Shown: piece after piece, positions 7,726-15,272 of the stretch | Layout: every line of letters begins with the position of its first letter | Position numbering within the stretch: position 1 is the stretch's first letter | Source of the DNA: Actinomycetota bacterium | GTDB taxonomy: Bacteria; Actinomycetota; Thermoleophilia; UBA2241 | Reading direction: 5' to 3' | DNA length: 17,406 bases | Assembly: GCA_003132645.1 (NCBI GenBank) | Contig: PKYM01000123.1 | Coordinates: 1,243 to 18,648, forward strand | Translations under genes and position numbers: made by a program | Notes under the pieces: model-generated | What the model saw: only the letters and a program-made list of their open reading frames with translations | The model's database searches: none | Told to the model about the DNA's origin: nothing

Positions 7726-8895
7726 TCAAGTCAAAGATACAAACGCATTATGCAGCCCGTAGACCCGGCGCGCCGCGTCGACGATCTCCGCTTCGTGGGC
7801 CGGCGCACCTATGAGTATGGCTTCGTGGCGTGCGGCGAGGGCTTCGGGTCCCGTCACGGTGAGACCGGCTACCACAAGACCGTGAAGCCGGGGGGCGTCG
7901 ACGATGGCCACCACATTGGCCTCAGCCAGCGGCGAGCGAGCGAGGAGATGCTGCGTGTGCGTGCCGGCTCCCCAGATGATCAGCGGCTCGCCTGTCGCGC
8001 TCAGGCGCCGCAACTGCGCTCGTAGCTCGCGTTCACGGACCTCGCTGTCTGTGACGTACCGGCGCGCCGCCAAGCCACCGACGCGGTCTCGGGCCAGCGT
8101 TGAGCTCACCCGGGAATGCTTGAACACGCCGCAGACGACCGGCTCGGGGACCGTTCCGGTATGGCGCAGCGCCGGCCACGCTTCGACCAGCGCCAACCCG
8201 GCGCCGGCCGCGGCGTGGGCGAGCGAGACCTGCGTGAAGCAGTTGATGTGCTCCACGCTGAACTGCTGGAAGGGCACGGACGGGTAGTCGGCGAAGCGTT
8301 CGAGATCGGGCACCTCGATGTACAGCAGGCCATCCGCGGCGAGTACGCTCGACGTTTCCCGCAGCGCGGCGGGGATCTCGCGAACGTGCTCCAGGACGGC
8401 GCACAGCAGCAGGCATCCCGCCCCTGCCGCGCTCGGCGGCATCGCGAGGACGCTGCCCGCCACGACCTCGACGCCGTGCAGCCGGCGCGCGGCCGAGGCG
8501 GAATGTTCGGCCGAATCGATACCCAGCAGGTTCGTGTGGCCGGCCTGCCTCAAGAGCCCGAGAACGTCACCGTTCCCGCAGCCGACGTCGACGATCCGCG
8601 TGGCAGGATCGGGCAGAAGCGACAGCAGCCGCGCGACCATGTCGCGGTGCGAGTCACCCAGCGCCGGCGGCGCCTCTCCACCGCGCTCCAGATACTCATA
8701 CTTTGAGGTGGCGACATAGTAGCGGTCCAGGGACTCCTGACTGGGGATGCCGTCGGCGTAGACGGCACCGCAACCGGTGCACTCGACTACGTCGTACGCG
8801 GTGATGCGTTTGCCGTCGTCTTCAACCGCGAACCGCTGGCGATAGAGCGTCTCGGGCTCGTAGCGGCCGCAAACCGGACAGTCGCGGCGACTCAC
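7726..8895 (-). CDS. Sugar C-methyltransferase-like SAM enzyme (NovU/TylC3 architecture)
   Basis: A 389-residue protein in three parts. First is an N-terminal zinc-ribbon with C6PVC9 and C39TGC42. Next is a class I SAM-dependent methyltransferase core with IVDVGCGNGD (101-110), LGIDSAE (124-130), LEHVREIP (168-175) and the family-typical FSVEHINCFTQVSL (212-225). Last is a C-terminal Rossmann-like domain starting IIWGAGTHTQHLL (306-318). This order is that of the NovU/TylC3 group, which C-methylates 4-keto nucleotide deoxysugars, usually at a carbon next to the ketone. The open frame extends back to 9144, but GTG at 8895 is chosen because it overlaps the HAD stop (GTGA), has GGGAG about 8 bases upstream and begins right before the zinc ribbon. 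It is last in the operon that makes the CDP-deoxysugar, which fits such a substrate. The exact position methylated is unknown. Confidence 0.87.
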   Translation of the reverse strand: MSRRDCPVCGRYEPETLYRQRFAVEDDGKRITAYDVVECTGCGAVYADGIPSQESLDRYYVATSKYEYLERGGEAPPALGDSHRDMVARLLSLLPDPATRIVDVGCGNGDVLGLLRQAGHTNLLGIDSAEHSASAARRLHGVEVVAGSVLAMPPSAAGAGCLLLCAVLEHVREIPAALRETSSVLAADGLLYIEVPDLERFADYPSVPFQQFSVEHINCFTQVSLAHAAAGAGLALVEAWPALRHTGTVPEPVVCGVFKHSRVSSTLARDRVGGLAARRYVTDSEVRERELRAQLRRLSATGEPLIIWGAGTHTQHLLARSPLAEANVVAIVDAPRLHGLVVAGLTVTGPEALAARHEAILIGAPAHEAEIVDAARRVYGLHNAFVSLT

Positions 8896-9623
8896 GCGTC
8901 GCTCCCGCAGCCGTCGGCTGCCATGACCAGGGCGACGATCCCGGCAGGCGAGTCGAGCACGAGGTCTGCCGGCAGGGTGGCCACGTGAGGTGCCGTGCGG
9001 CGGTCCCCGGCCGCCGTGACCGCATGGCCGTAGCCATAGGTCGCGGCCGCGAACGAGGCGTCGCAGGCGTCGGCCATCTGCCGATCGTCGACTGAGTCGC
9101 CGACCACAAGCAGACGAGCACCCCGCACGGCGCACGCCGCGCACGCCGCGCGCGCCATGGCGGCCTTGTCGCGGTACGGAGGTTGCACTGAGTCCAGCGT
9201 GTAGAGGGCTTCGAGACAGGGTGCGACCCCGAACGCCGCCAGGATCGCGAGCGCCGGATGCCTGCGCTTGTTTGTCACCACGATCTGACGCACACCGGCC
9301 GCGGCCAGCTGCTGAAGCGCCGCGATCACTCCTGGATAGGGGCGGCTGAGGCGCCAGCCTTGAGCGTCGTAGTGCTGCGCGAAGGCGGCGGCGACGGCCG
9401 GCAGGGCGGCGGGCTCGAGACCTGGCAGCGCTTCGCGCAGCAGACCGGCCAAAGGCCGACCCAGGAGCGTATCGAGCACCGGTGGTTCGACCCCCGGCGC
9501 ATGTGTCGCGAGGGCGGCTCGCAGGGACGCCTCGATCCCGGGTCGCGAATCGACCAGCGTGCCGTCGAGATCGTAGAAGACGGCGTCATAGCGCAGGGCG
9601 ACGTTCGCCACATCAGGACTCAT
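8892..9623 (-). CDS. HAD-superfamily phosphatase (Gph-like)
   Basis: A 243-residue cytosolic hydrolase of the haloacid dehalogenase superfamily, close in layout to phosphoglycolate phosphatase. Motif I is FYDLDGTLVDS (16-26), with D18 the nucleophile and D20 the general acid. Motif II is VVTNKR (115-120), motif III is probably K153, and motif IV is VVGDSVDD (173-180). A cap domain lies between residues 27 and about 95. ATG at 9623 overlaps the stop of the ThDP enzyme (ATGA), and its own stop overlaps the methyltransferase start (GTGA), so it is held firmly inside the sugar operon. That placement suggests a sugar phosphate substrate. It could serve the deoxysugar path or a 9-phosphate product of the neuB-like enzyme. 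Sequence alone does not decide. Confidence 0.9.
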   Translation of the reverse strand: MSPDVANVALRYDAVFYDLDGTLVDSRPGIEASLRAALATHAPGVEPPVLDTLLGRPLAGLLREALPGLEPAALPAVAAAFAQHYDAQGWRLSRPYPGVIAALQQLAAAGVRQIVVTNKRRHPALAILAAFGVAPCLEALYTLDSVQPPYRDKAAMARAACAACAVRGARLLVVGDSVDDRQMADACDASFAAATYGYGHAVTAAGDRRTAPHVATLPADLVLDSPAGIVALVMAADGCGSDA

Positions 9624-11479
9624 GGTTCGCGCGCTTCGTTTGCCGCCCCTGGCGACCCGCCTATCCGGTTCTCGGCAAGCTCCTGGCTATCGAGGAACGG
9701 GTAGAGATCGTCGAGGGCGGGCGATTCGATGGTGCCGTCGCGCCTCTGACGCGACCGCACGCGCGGCTCGAAGCCCTGTCGCGGGTCGACCACGACCTGG
9801 CAAAGGCAAGGACCGTCGCCGGCCAGCACGGCGCCGATCGTCTCGGCGATGGCGGCGGGGTGGCTCAGTCTCACGGCGGGAAGGCCGTACGCCCCAGCCA
9901 CGGCGACGTAGTCGGGAAGCTCCAGGCCGCTCGCCGGGCTCTCCCCGATCAGACCGTCGAAGAACGCTCGCTGCGTACTGCGGATCGACAGGTAGCCGCC
10001 GTTGTCGAGGACGAAGATCTTGACCGGCCAGCTGGTCTGAACCAGGGTCTGCAGCTCCTGAATGTTCATCTGCAGGCTGCCGTCGCCGGCCAGGCAGACG
10101 ATCGCCGGTCTGTCCGCGGCCAACGCCGTGCCGTGCATCTCGGCGGCGGCGGCGGCGGCGCCGAGCGCGGCCGGCAAGTCGTAGCCCATCGAGGCCGCGC
10201 CTGAGTTCGAAAAGAGGCGCTGACCGTCGCACAGGCGAGCGGTCTGGAACGCCATGACGCACGCGGCACCGTTGCCTGTGACCACCACGTCATGGGCTCC
10301 GAGCCGCCCGAACAGCTCCTCCATGAAGTGATACGGGTTGATGGGCGGCGCGCTGCTGCGCTGGTGCTCCTGCACTACCGGATAGCGCGCCACCCGCTCT
10401 CTGCACCAGGCAAGCCAACCGGCGTGGCGGCCCACGGCGTAGGAGCGCCGCTCGAGCTCGGCCTCGAGCGCGCCGAGAAACTCGGCAAGATCGGCGGTGA
10501 TCGGCAGATCGACTCGAACCGTCGGCTTGTCCATCTCGCCGGCATCCACGTCGACCTGGATCTTGTAGGCGCCGGCAGCAAACGAAGCCCCGTCGTAGCC
10601 GACCTGGCGGATGTTCAGGCGCGAGCCCAGAATGAGCAGCGTATCGGAGCTCTGCACTACGAAATTGCCGGCCCGATCGCCGATCGTTCCCGGGCGTCCG
10701 CACCAGAGGGGATGGTCGGTCGGCAGCACGTCGTGAGTCCAGGCGGTCGTCACAGGAATCCCGAGGCGTTGCACAACCGCGTGGAATCTGTTCGTCGCAC
10801 CGGCCAGCCGGACACCGCTGCCGGCCAGAACAACGGGACGCTCCGCCGCGGCGAGCCGGTCGAGCACGACACTGGCCATCGCGACCACGTCGTCGGCGAG
10901 CACCGGGGGCTCAGCGGCGGGGTCGTAGCCGACCAGGGCGTGCTCGTCGATCGGAGAGCTCTGCACATCGACGGGGATGTCGAGCCATACAGGACCCTGG
11001 CGGCCGTGCGTCGCAAGCCACAGTGCGCGCTCGACATGGTAGCGCACCTCAGAGGGCTCAGTAAGAAGCGCGGCATACTTGGTGATGCCTGTGACCATGC
11101 GGACGATATCGGCTTCCTGGTCGCCGAGTTGCCGCACGCGCAGGCCGGGATGTGAGGCCATACAGGTCTCACGTTTGACCTGGCCGGAAATCACGACCAT
11201 GGGCAGCGAGTCCGTCCAGGCCCCGAACACACCGTTCAGCGCATTGATGGCCCCAGGGCCTGAGGTGACGCTGACGATCGCCGGGCGTCCCGAGATCCGG
11301 GCGTAGCCCTCGGCCGCCATGGCCGCTGCCTGCTCGTGGTGCATACAGGTGTACGAAAGGAGTGTTTCGCGACGCAGGGCATCGTTCAGGAACATGGCGG
11401 CACCGCCCGTCACCAGAAAGGCCCGCCGCAGACCTGCCGCGGCCAGGCGCGCCATGACGTAGTCGGCGACCCGGATCAT
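9620..11479 (-). CDS. ThDP-dependent acetolactate synthase-like enzyme, candidate YerE-type sugar ligase
   Basis: A 619-residue protein with the three-domain fold of acetohydroxyacid synthase. The Pyr domain has the catalytic glutamate in HHEQA (E49) and SVTSGPGAINALNG (70-83). The middle domain includes ILGSRLNIRQVG (283-294). The PP domain has SNSGAASMGYDLPAALG (424-440), AGDGSLQMN (464-472) with Mg/ThDP ligand D466, and DNGGY (492-496). The end, DGTIESPALDDLYPFL (581-596), is typical of members in polysaccharide clusters. In Yersinia, YerE uses this fold to add an acetyl unit from pyruvate to C-4 of CDP-3,6-dideoxy-4-keto-glucose. Presence of rfbFGH in the same operon supports that role. 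ATG at 11479 overlaps the SDR stop (ATGA); an upstream ATG at 11500 is less likely. A polyalanine insert sits near 441-446. Ordinary acetolactate synthesis is not excluded but no ilvN or ilvC is present. Confidence 0.9.
   Translation of the reverse strand: MIRVADYVMARLAAAGLRRAFLVTGGAAMFLNDALRRETLLSYTCMHHEQAAAMAAEGYARISGRPAIVSVTSGPGAINALNGVFGAWTDSLPMVVISGQVKRETCMASHPGLRVRQLGDQEADIVRMVTGITKYAALLTEPSEVRYHVERALWLATHGRQGPVWLDIPVDVQSSPIDEHALVGYDPAAEPPVLADDVVAMASVVLDRLAAAERPVVLAGSGVRLAGATNRFHAVVQRLGIPVTTAWTHDVLPTDHPLWCGRPGTIGDRAGNFVVQSSDTLLILGSRLNIRQVGYDGASFAAGAYKIQVDVDAGEMDKPTVRVDLPITADLAEFLGALEAELERRSYAVGRHAGWLAWCRERVARYPVVQEHQRSSAPPINPYHFMEELFGRLGAHDVVVTGNGAACVMAFQTARLCDGQRLFSNSGAASMGYDLPAALGAAAAAAEMHGTALAADRPAIVCLAGDGSLQMNIQELQTLVQTSWPVKIFVLDNGGYLSIRSTQRAFFDGLIGESPASGLELPDYVAVAGAYGLPAVRLSHPAAIAETIGAVLAGDGPCLCQVVVDPRQGFEPRVRSRQRRDGTIESPALDDLYPFLDSQELAENRIGGSPGAANEAREP
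10141..10157. repeat. Short CGG trinucleotide run inside the ThDP gene
   Basis: Five and two-thirds CGG units encode most of an alanine run just before the GDGS cofactor motif. In-frame gain or loss of units would only change the alanine count. It may be simple codon bias in a high-G+C gene. Confidence 0.5.
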
Positions 11480-12516
11480 GCGGTCTTCTCGCGGTGCCAT
11501 GACATCGTGCGGCGAACTGCGTCCTCAAGCGAAGTCCACTCGGCCACGCCCAGCTCGGAGCGAGCGCGCGCCGTGCTGGGAACATACCAGCTTCCTCCTC
11601 CGCCAGGGTCGCGCCCGCCCTCGATGCGCACTTCGAGTGGCCGTGCCGCCGCCTGCGCGACGATGCTCGCCGCCTCGGCGATCGTCACGGCCCGCTGCGA
11701 GCCGACGTTGTAGGCCCTGCCGGGCCGGCCGTCAACGAGAATCGCCCAAAGCCAGCCGGCCATGTCGGCGGCGTAAAGGTACGAGCGCACCGGAGTGCCG
11801 TCGCCGTGCACCACCACGGGCTTGCTCGCCAGTGCATCGGCGATGAAGTTGCCGATTGCGAAATGCCGGTCGAGAGGCAGGCCCGGACCCACGAACGAAA
11901 AGAGCCTGGCGATCGACACGGCCGGCGGGCCGCCGACGCCACAGGAGCTCAGCATCGACTCCATCCGGCGCTTCGCCTGATGGTAGGCGAAGCGATCGTC
12001 ATCGGCGTCAGGCCCGCCGCAGGGATCGTTCTCGGACAGCGGCCGGCGGGCGCCGGGCGCCCGCCGATACACGGCTCCGGAGCTCAGCGCGAGAAGGTGG
12101 CCGACGCCTCTTGCTTCGCAGAACTCCACGACGCGACGCGTGCCGTCGATGATTGTGCTGCGCATGTCGGAGGGGCGCTCCTGGGCGAGTGCGGCATCGG
12201 CCGTGGCCGCCGCGTGGATCACGTGCGTGAAACGCCCCGCGGGCCAGGAGCACTCGCGCACGTCGCCACCGACAAGATCGACAGCCTCGTCACCGGCTAT
12301 CTCGGGGACGGAGCGCGCGTAGGCGGCCGGGTCGCGCGTCAGCACCACGGCCCGGACGCCGAGGCCAAACCGGCGGTTTGCGCCGCACATCGTGGCCAGC
12401 AGCCAGGTCCCGACAAACCCCGTTCCACCGGTGACGAACAGCCGGGCGTCGCGCAGACTCTCGCAGCGATGTCCGAGGCGCGCGACCGCCCGGGCGGTAT
12501 CGGAGGCGACGATCAC
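11476..12516 (-). CDS. Extended SDR (NAD-dependent epimerase/dehydratase family), candidate ketoreductase
   Basis: A 346-residue extended short-chain dehydrogenase. The cofactor site is VTGGTGFVGTWLL (28-40), followed by LSSGAVY (144-150) and the catalytic YHQAK (Y178, K182). Later family motifs are ARLFSFVGPG (203-212), HGDGTPVRSYLYAADMA (237-253) and YNVGS (269-273). Such enzymes dehydrate, epimerise or reduce nucleotide sugars. Lying directly before the YerE-like gene, and after rfbFGH, it could reduce the ketone of a branched CDP-sugar (the YerF step) or a 4-keto group. YerF is named for role, not for shown similarity. GTG at 12516 overlaps the GT87-like stop (GTGA) and is preferred over a frame extending to 12924 that lies wholly inside that gene. 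The downstream ATG of the ThDP gene overlaps its stop. Confidence 0.86.
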   Translation of the reverse strand: MIVASDTARAVARLGHRCESLRDARLFVTGGTGFVGTWLLATMCGANRRFGLGVRAVVLTRDPAAYARSVPEIAGDEAVDLVGGDVRECSWPAGRFTHVIHAAATADAALAQERPSDMRSTIIDGTRRVVEFCEARGVGHLLALSSGAVYRRAPGARRPLSENDPCGGPDADDDRFAYHQAKRRMESMLSSCGVGGPPAVSIARLFSFVGPGLPLDRHFAIGNFIADALASKPVVVHGDGTPVRSYLYAADMAGWLWAILVDGRPGRAYNVGSQRAVTIAEAASIVAQAAARPLEVRIEGGRDPGGGGSWYVPSTARARSELGVAEWTSLEDAVRRTMSWHREKTA

Positions 12517-13886
12517 GGTCGCTCGCCGCCCGTGTCGGTCGCCCGTGTCGATGCGACGGAGATCGTGGCGTCGTCGGCGCTGACCGCGCGGCCGCGATTC
12601 CTGCGAAATGCGAACCGTCGCGTGCCGAAAGCGTCGCCCCTCGCCTCGACGACCTGCGGTGCCGCGTCGGGCGTCACGCAGGTGACGATCAGGGCGATGC
12701 AAACCAGCGGGTAGACGATCGCCGAACTCGTCACGTCGAAGATCAGGACCCTGTAGTCGGCGCGAATCAGGAGGAGCCCCAAAAGGATGGCGGCCCGGCG
12801 CCCGTGTCGGGAGTCGGCTCCGTACGCCCCGATCAGCGCCAGCGGCAAGAGAATGTGGACAAGGGTGTAGTCGTGGCTCTGAATCGGCAGGCACAACCCG
12901 GCGACCAGGAGCGCCGTAAAGCATTTCCAGGGTGCAAGGTCAGTGGTAATCACCCGCACGCTGACCCAGGCGAAGATCGCTAGGCAGAGCAGCAGATAGC
13001 AGAAGCTGAGGTTGGGTCCGGTCACGACGTAGTTCGAGTACATGTTCAGAAGCCGGAAGAGCCCCCAGAGAGAATGCCCGTGCTGCACGGCCCCCATGTT
13101 GGTGGCGTAGGCCCCAAAGCCGTCGAGGGTCGTGCGCGTGTTGCCCAGGACCTGCGGTACGGTGAAACCGGAATGCGCGGCCAGGACGATCGCACTCAGG
13201 ACCGTCACGGCCATCGCGCCCGTGACGGTGTACGCCAGCTCTTTCCAGCGGCGCTCCCGCACATACAGGACGAGCAGCACCGCGACGTAGTACTTGCCGG
13301 CGATAGCCAGCGCTAGGGGGACCCACGACCAGCGCGACTTTCGTTCGTAGTGGAGGTAGGCGAACGCGGCGAGCAAGACGAACATCAGCATCTCGAGGTT
13401 GCCGAGCTGCAGCGCGAACAGAACGGGGTACGACAGCGCCACGAAGATCGCAGTGTACGCCTGCCGCAGGCGGCGTCCCCCGACGCGGCGCGTCACCCCA
13501 TACCAGACCACGGCGACCAGCGTGGCCAGAAACACGGCGTTGAAGATCATCCAGACGACGACGTCCGGGAGGGCGGTCGCGTACGTCATCAGCAGATGCA
13601 ACGGAGTCGAATAGACCCTGTCCGTGGTGTGCGGCGGGCCATAGACGAGCGCCATGTGGTAGACCGAATTGAAGTCGTTAAAGGTACCCCGTGGGTCGAA
13701 CAGGAACGTGTCGTAGGGGTATCCCTTGCCGGTGGTCAGATGCACCGCGAGGTGGAAGACGGCGGCCGTCAGCGTGCCCACCAGCACGATGAGACCGGCG
13801 AGACGAATCTCGCGCCCGCCGTCGCGCTGCTGCTCGGGCAGGACGGCACCCGCCAGAAATCGCGAGAGCCGCTTCAGCACATCCAT
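12513..13886 (-). CDS. Polytopic membrane glycosyltransferase, GT87 (DUF2029)-like
   Basis: A 457-residue membrane protein with about ten hydrophobic spans from residue 29 to about 405 and a basic, soluble tail of about 50 residues. Features typical of GT87 polyprenyl-phosphate-sugar transferases are FNDFNSVYH (69-77) in the first outer loop, with D71 a candidate catalytic acid, the segment FALQLGNLEMLMF (157-169), and AGKYYVAVL (196-204). These enzymes add sugars such as mannose or arabinose from lipid-phosphate donors outside the membrane. Placed between rfbH and the SDR gene, it may add a sugar during assembly of the same glycan. A donor could come from the GtrB-like enzyme further left. 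Its ATG (13884-13886) follows the rfbH TGA with no gap. The family call rests on layout and short motifs, so it is moderate. Confidence 0.68.
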   Translation of the reverse strand: MDVLKRLSRFLAGAVLPEQQRDGGREIRLAGLIVLVGTLTAAVFHLAVHLTTGKGYPYDTFLFDPRGTFNDFNSVYHMALVYGPPHTTDRVYSTPLHLLMTYATALPDVVVWMIFNAVFLATLVAVVWYGVTRRVGGRRLRQAYTAIFVALSYPVLFALQLGNLEMLMFVLLAAFAYLHYERKSRWSWVPLALAIAGKYYVAVLLVLYVRERRWKELAYTVTGAMAVTVLSAIVLAAHSGFTVPQVLGNTRTTLDGFGAYATNMGAVQHGHSLWGLFRLLNMYSNYVVTGPNLSFCYLLLCLAIFAWVSVRVITTDLAPWKCFTALLVAGLCLPIQSHDYTLVHILLPLALIGAYGADSRHGRRAAILLGLLLIRADYRVLIFDVTSSAIVYPLVCIALIVTCVTPDAAPQVVEARGDAFGTRRFAFRRNRGRAVSADDATISVASTRATDTGGERP

Positions 13887-15272
13887 TCAGTGCGCTTCCG
13901 ACGCGGTAGTGATCTGGTCGGCAACGTAGTCGAGCATCTCGCCGGTAAGACCCGGGTAGACACCGACCCAGAAGGCGTCGTTCATGAGCCGGTCCGTGTT
14001 GTCAAGGCCAGAGGCAACGCGATAGCCGGTGCCGGCAGCGCGCCTGGAGTCAAAACACGGCTGCCGCACGATGTTGCCGGCAAACAGCATGCGCGTCTGG
14101 ATCCCGGCCGCTTCGAGTCGCGCCACGATCGCGGCGCGCGAAAGGCCGGCGGCAAGCGCCGTCTCGCGCAGCGTGAGCAAAAAGCCGAACCAGCTCGGCG
14201 CACTGCCCGCGGTCGCGCGTGGCAGCACGACCAGTTCGGCGAGCGGCGCGAGAGCAGCGGCGAGGCGGGCGTGGTTGGCGCGCCGTTGCGCGGTGAACCC
14301 CGCGAGCCGCTCGAGCTGAGCGCAGCCGACGGCGGCCTGCAGGTCGGTGGCGCGCAGGTTGTAGCCGAAGTGCGAGTACACGTACTTGTGGTCGTAGCCG
14401 TGCGGCAGCTCACCGAGGTCGTGAGCAAAGCGGCGTCCGCAGCGATTGTCCACGCCCGATGGGCAGGTGCAGTCGCGGCCCCAGTCGCGCAGCGAGGCGA
14501 GGATGCTCGCCAGCTCGTCGTTTGCCGTGTAGACGGCGCCGCCCTCGCCCAGGGTGAGGTGGTGCGGCGGATAGAAGCTGCTCGTGGCGACATCGCCGTA
14601 GGTGCCGGTCAGACGGCCGCGATACGACGAGCCCAGCGCGTCGCAGTTGTCCTCGACCAGCCAGAGGTCGTGCGCCCGGCAGAACGCGACCACGCTCTCG
14701 CAGTCGAACGGGTTGCCAAGCGTGTGAGCCACAAAGACCGCCCTGGTCCGCGGGCTCAGAGCCGCGGGCAGCAGCGCCACGTCGACGTTGGCCGTGTCGA
14801 GTTCGACGTCGACGAACACGGGAACGGCGCCGTACTGGACGATAGGTGCCACGGTGGTTGGAAAGCCGGCGGCGACGGTGATGACCTCATCGCCCGGCGC
14901 GATGCGGCGAGCGCCGAGACGCTCGCTCGTGAGCGCCATGAACGCCAGAAGGTTGGCCGACGAGCCCGAGTTCACAAGCAGACAGTGCCCGAGGCCGAGC
15001 AGGGCCGCGAGCTCGCGCTCGAAACGCTCGGCGAAGCGTCCGTGAGTGAGCCAGAAATCAAGCGAGGCGTCGACCAGGTTGCGCAACTCCTCGGGACCGA
15101 AGACGCGCCCGCCGTAGGGCACGCGCGACATTCCCGGCACGAACGCTCGGTCGGTCCCCGGGGCGGCGAGGGCGCCGGCTACGCCGGCGCCCTCGCCGCC
15201 CCCGAAGGCCTCGTCGTAGTAGCGGCCGACCAGCTCCATAATCTGGGCGCGCAGGTCGGAGGCGGCGCTCAC
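13887..15272 (-). CDS. rfbH: CDP-4-keto-6-deoxyglucose C-3 dehydrase (E1), RfbH
   Basis: A 461-residue member of the DegT/DnrJ/EryC1 fold. RfbH (E1, DdhC) uses PMP and a [2Fe-2S] cluster to remove the C-3 hydroxyl of CDP-6-deoxy-4-keto-glucose. Here FYPPHHLTLGEGG (233-245) has His237 where PLP aminotransferases carry lysine, corresponding to His220 of the Yersinia enzyme. Cysteines C210 (EDNCDALGSS), C268 and C270 (DWGRDCTC) and C278 fit the reported C-X57-C-X1-C-X7-C cluster motif exactly. LVNSGSSANLLAF (99-111) is the phosphate-binding segment. GTG at 15272 overlaps the rfbG stop (GTGA). The gene for E3, the flavin/iron-sulfur reductase that normally completes the reaction, is not in the window. 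It may lie elsewhere, or a general cellular reductase may serve. Confidence 0.97.
   Translation of the reverse strand: MSAASDLRAQIMELVGRYYDEAFGGGEGAGVAGALAAPGTDRAFVPGMSRVPYGGRVFGPEELRNLVDASLDFWLTHGRFAERFERELAALLGLGHCLLVNSGSSANLLAFMALTSERLGARRIAPGDEVITVAAGFPTTVAPIVQYGAVPVFVDVELDTANVDVALLPAALSPRTRAVFVAHTLGNPFDCESVVAFCRAHDLWLVEDNCDALGSSYRGRLTGTYGDVATSSFYPPHHLTLGEGGAVYTANDELASILASLRDWGRDCTCPSGVDNRCGRRFAHDLGELPHGYDHKYVYSHFGYNLRATDLQAAVGCAQLERLAGFTAQRRANHARLAAALAPLAELVVLPRATAGSAPSWFGFLLTLRETALAAGLSRAAIVARLEAAGIQTRMLFAGNIVRQPCFDSRRAAGTGYRVASGLDNTDRLMNDAFWVGVYPGLTGEMLDYVADQITTASEAH

Noticed and set aside
7726..9144. Longer form of the C-methyltransferase
   Set aside because: The added residues come from out-of-frame reading of the HAD gene. 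The zinc-ribbon starts right after GTG 8895.
9620..11479. Branched-chain amino acid acetolactate synthase large subunit (ilvB)
   Set aside because: No small subunit or ilvC/ilvD neighbours are present. The operon is devoted to CDP-sugar synthesis, and the C-terminal tail resembles members found in polysaccharide clusters.
11476..12924. Longer form of the SDR
   Set aside because: The extension lies within the GT87-like gene in another frame and has no conserved residues. GTG 12516 is coupled to that gene's stop.
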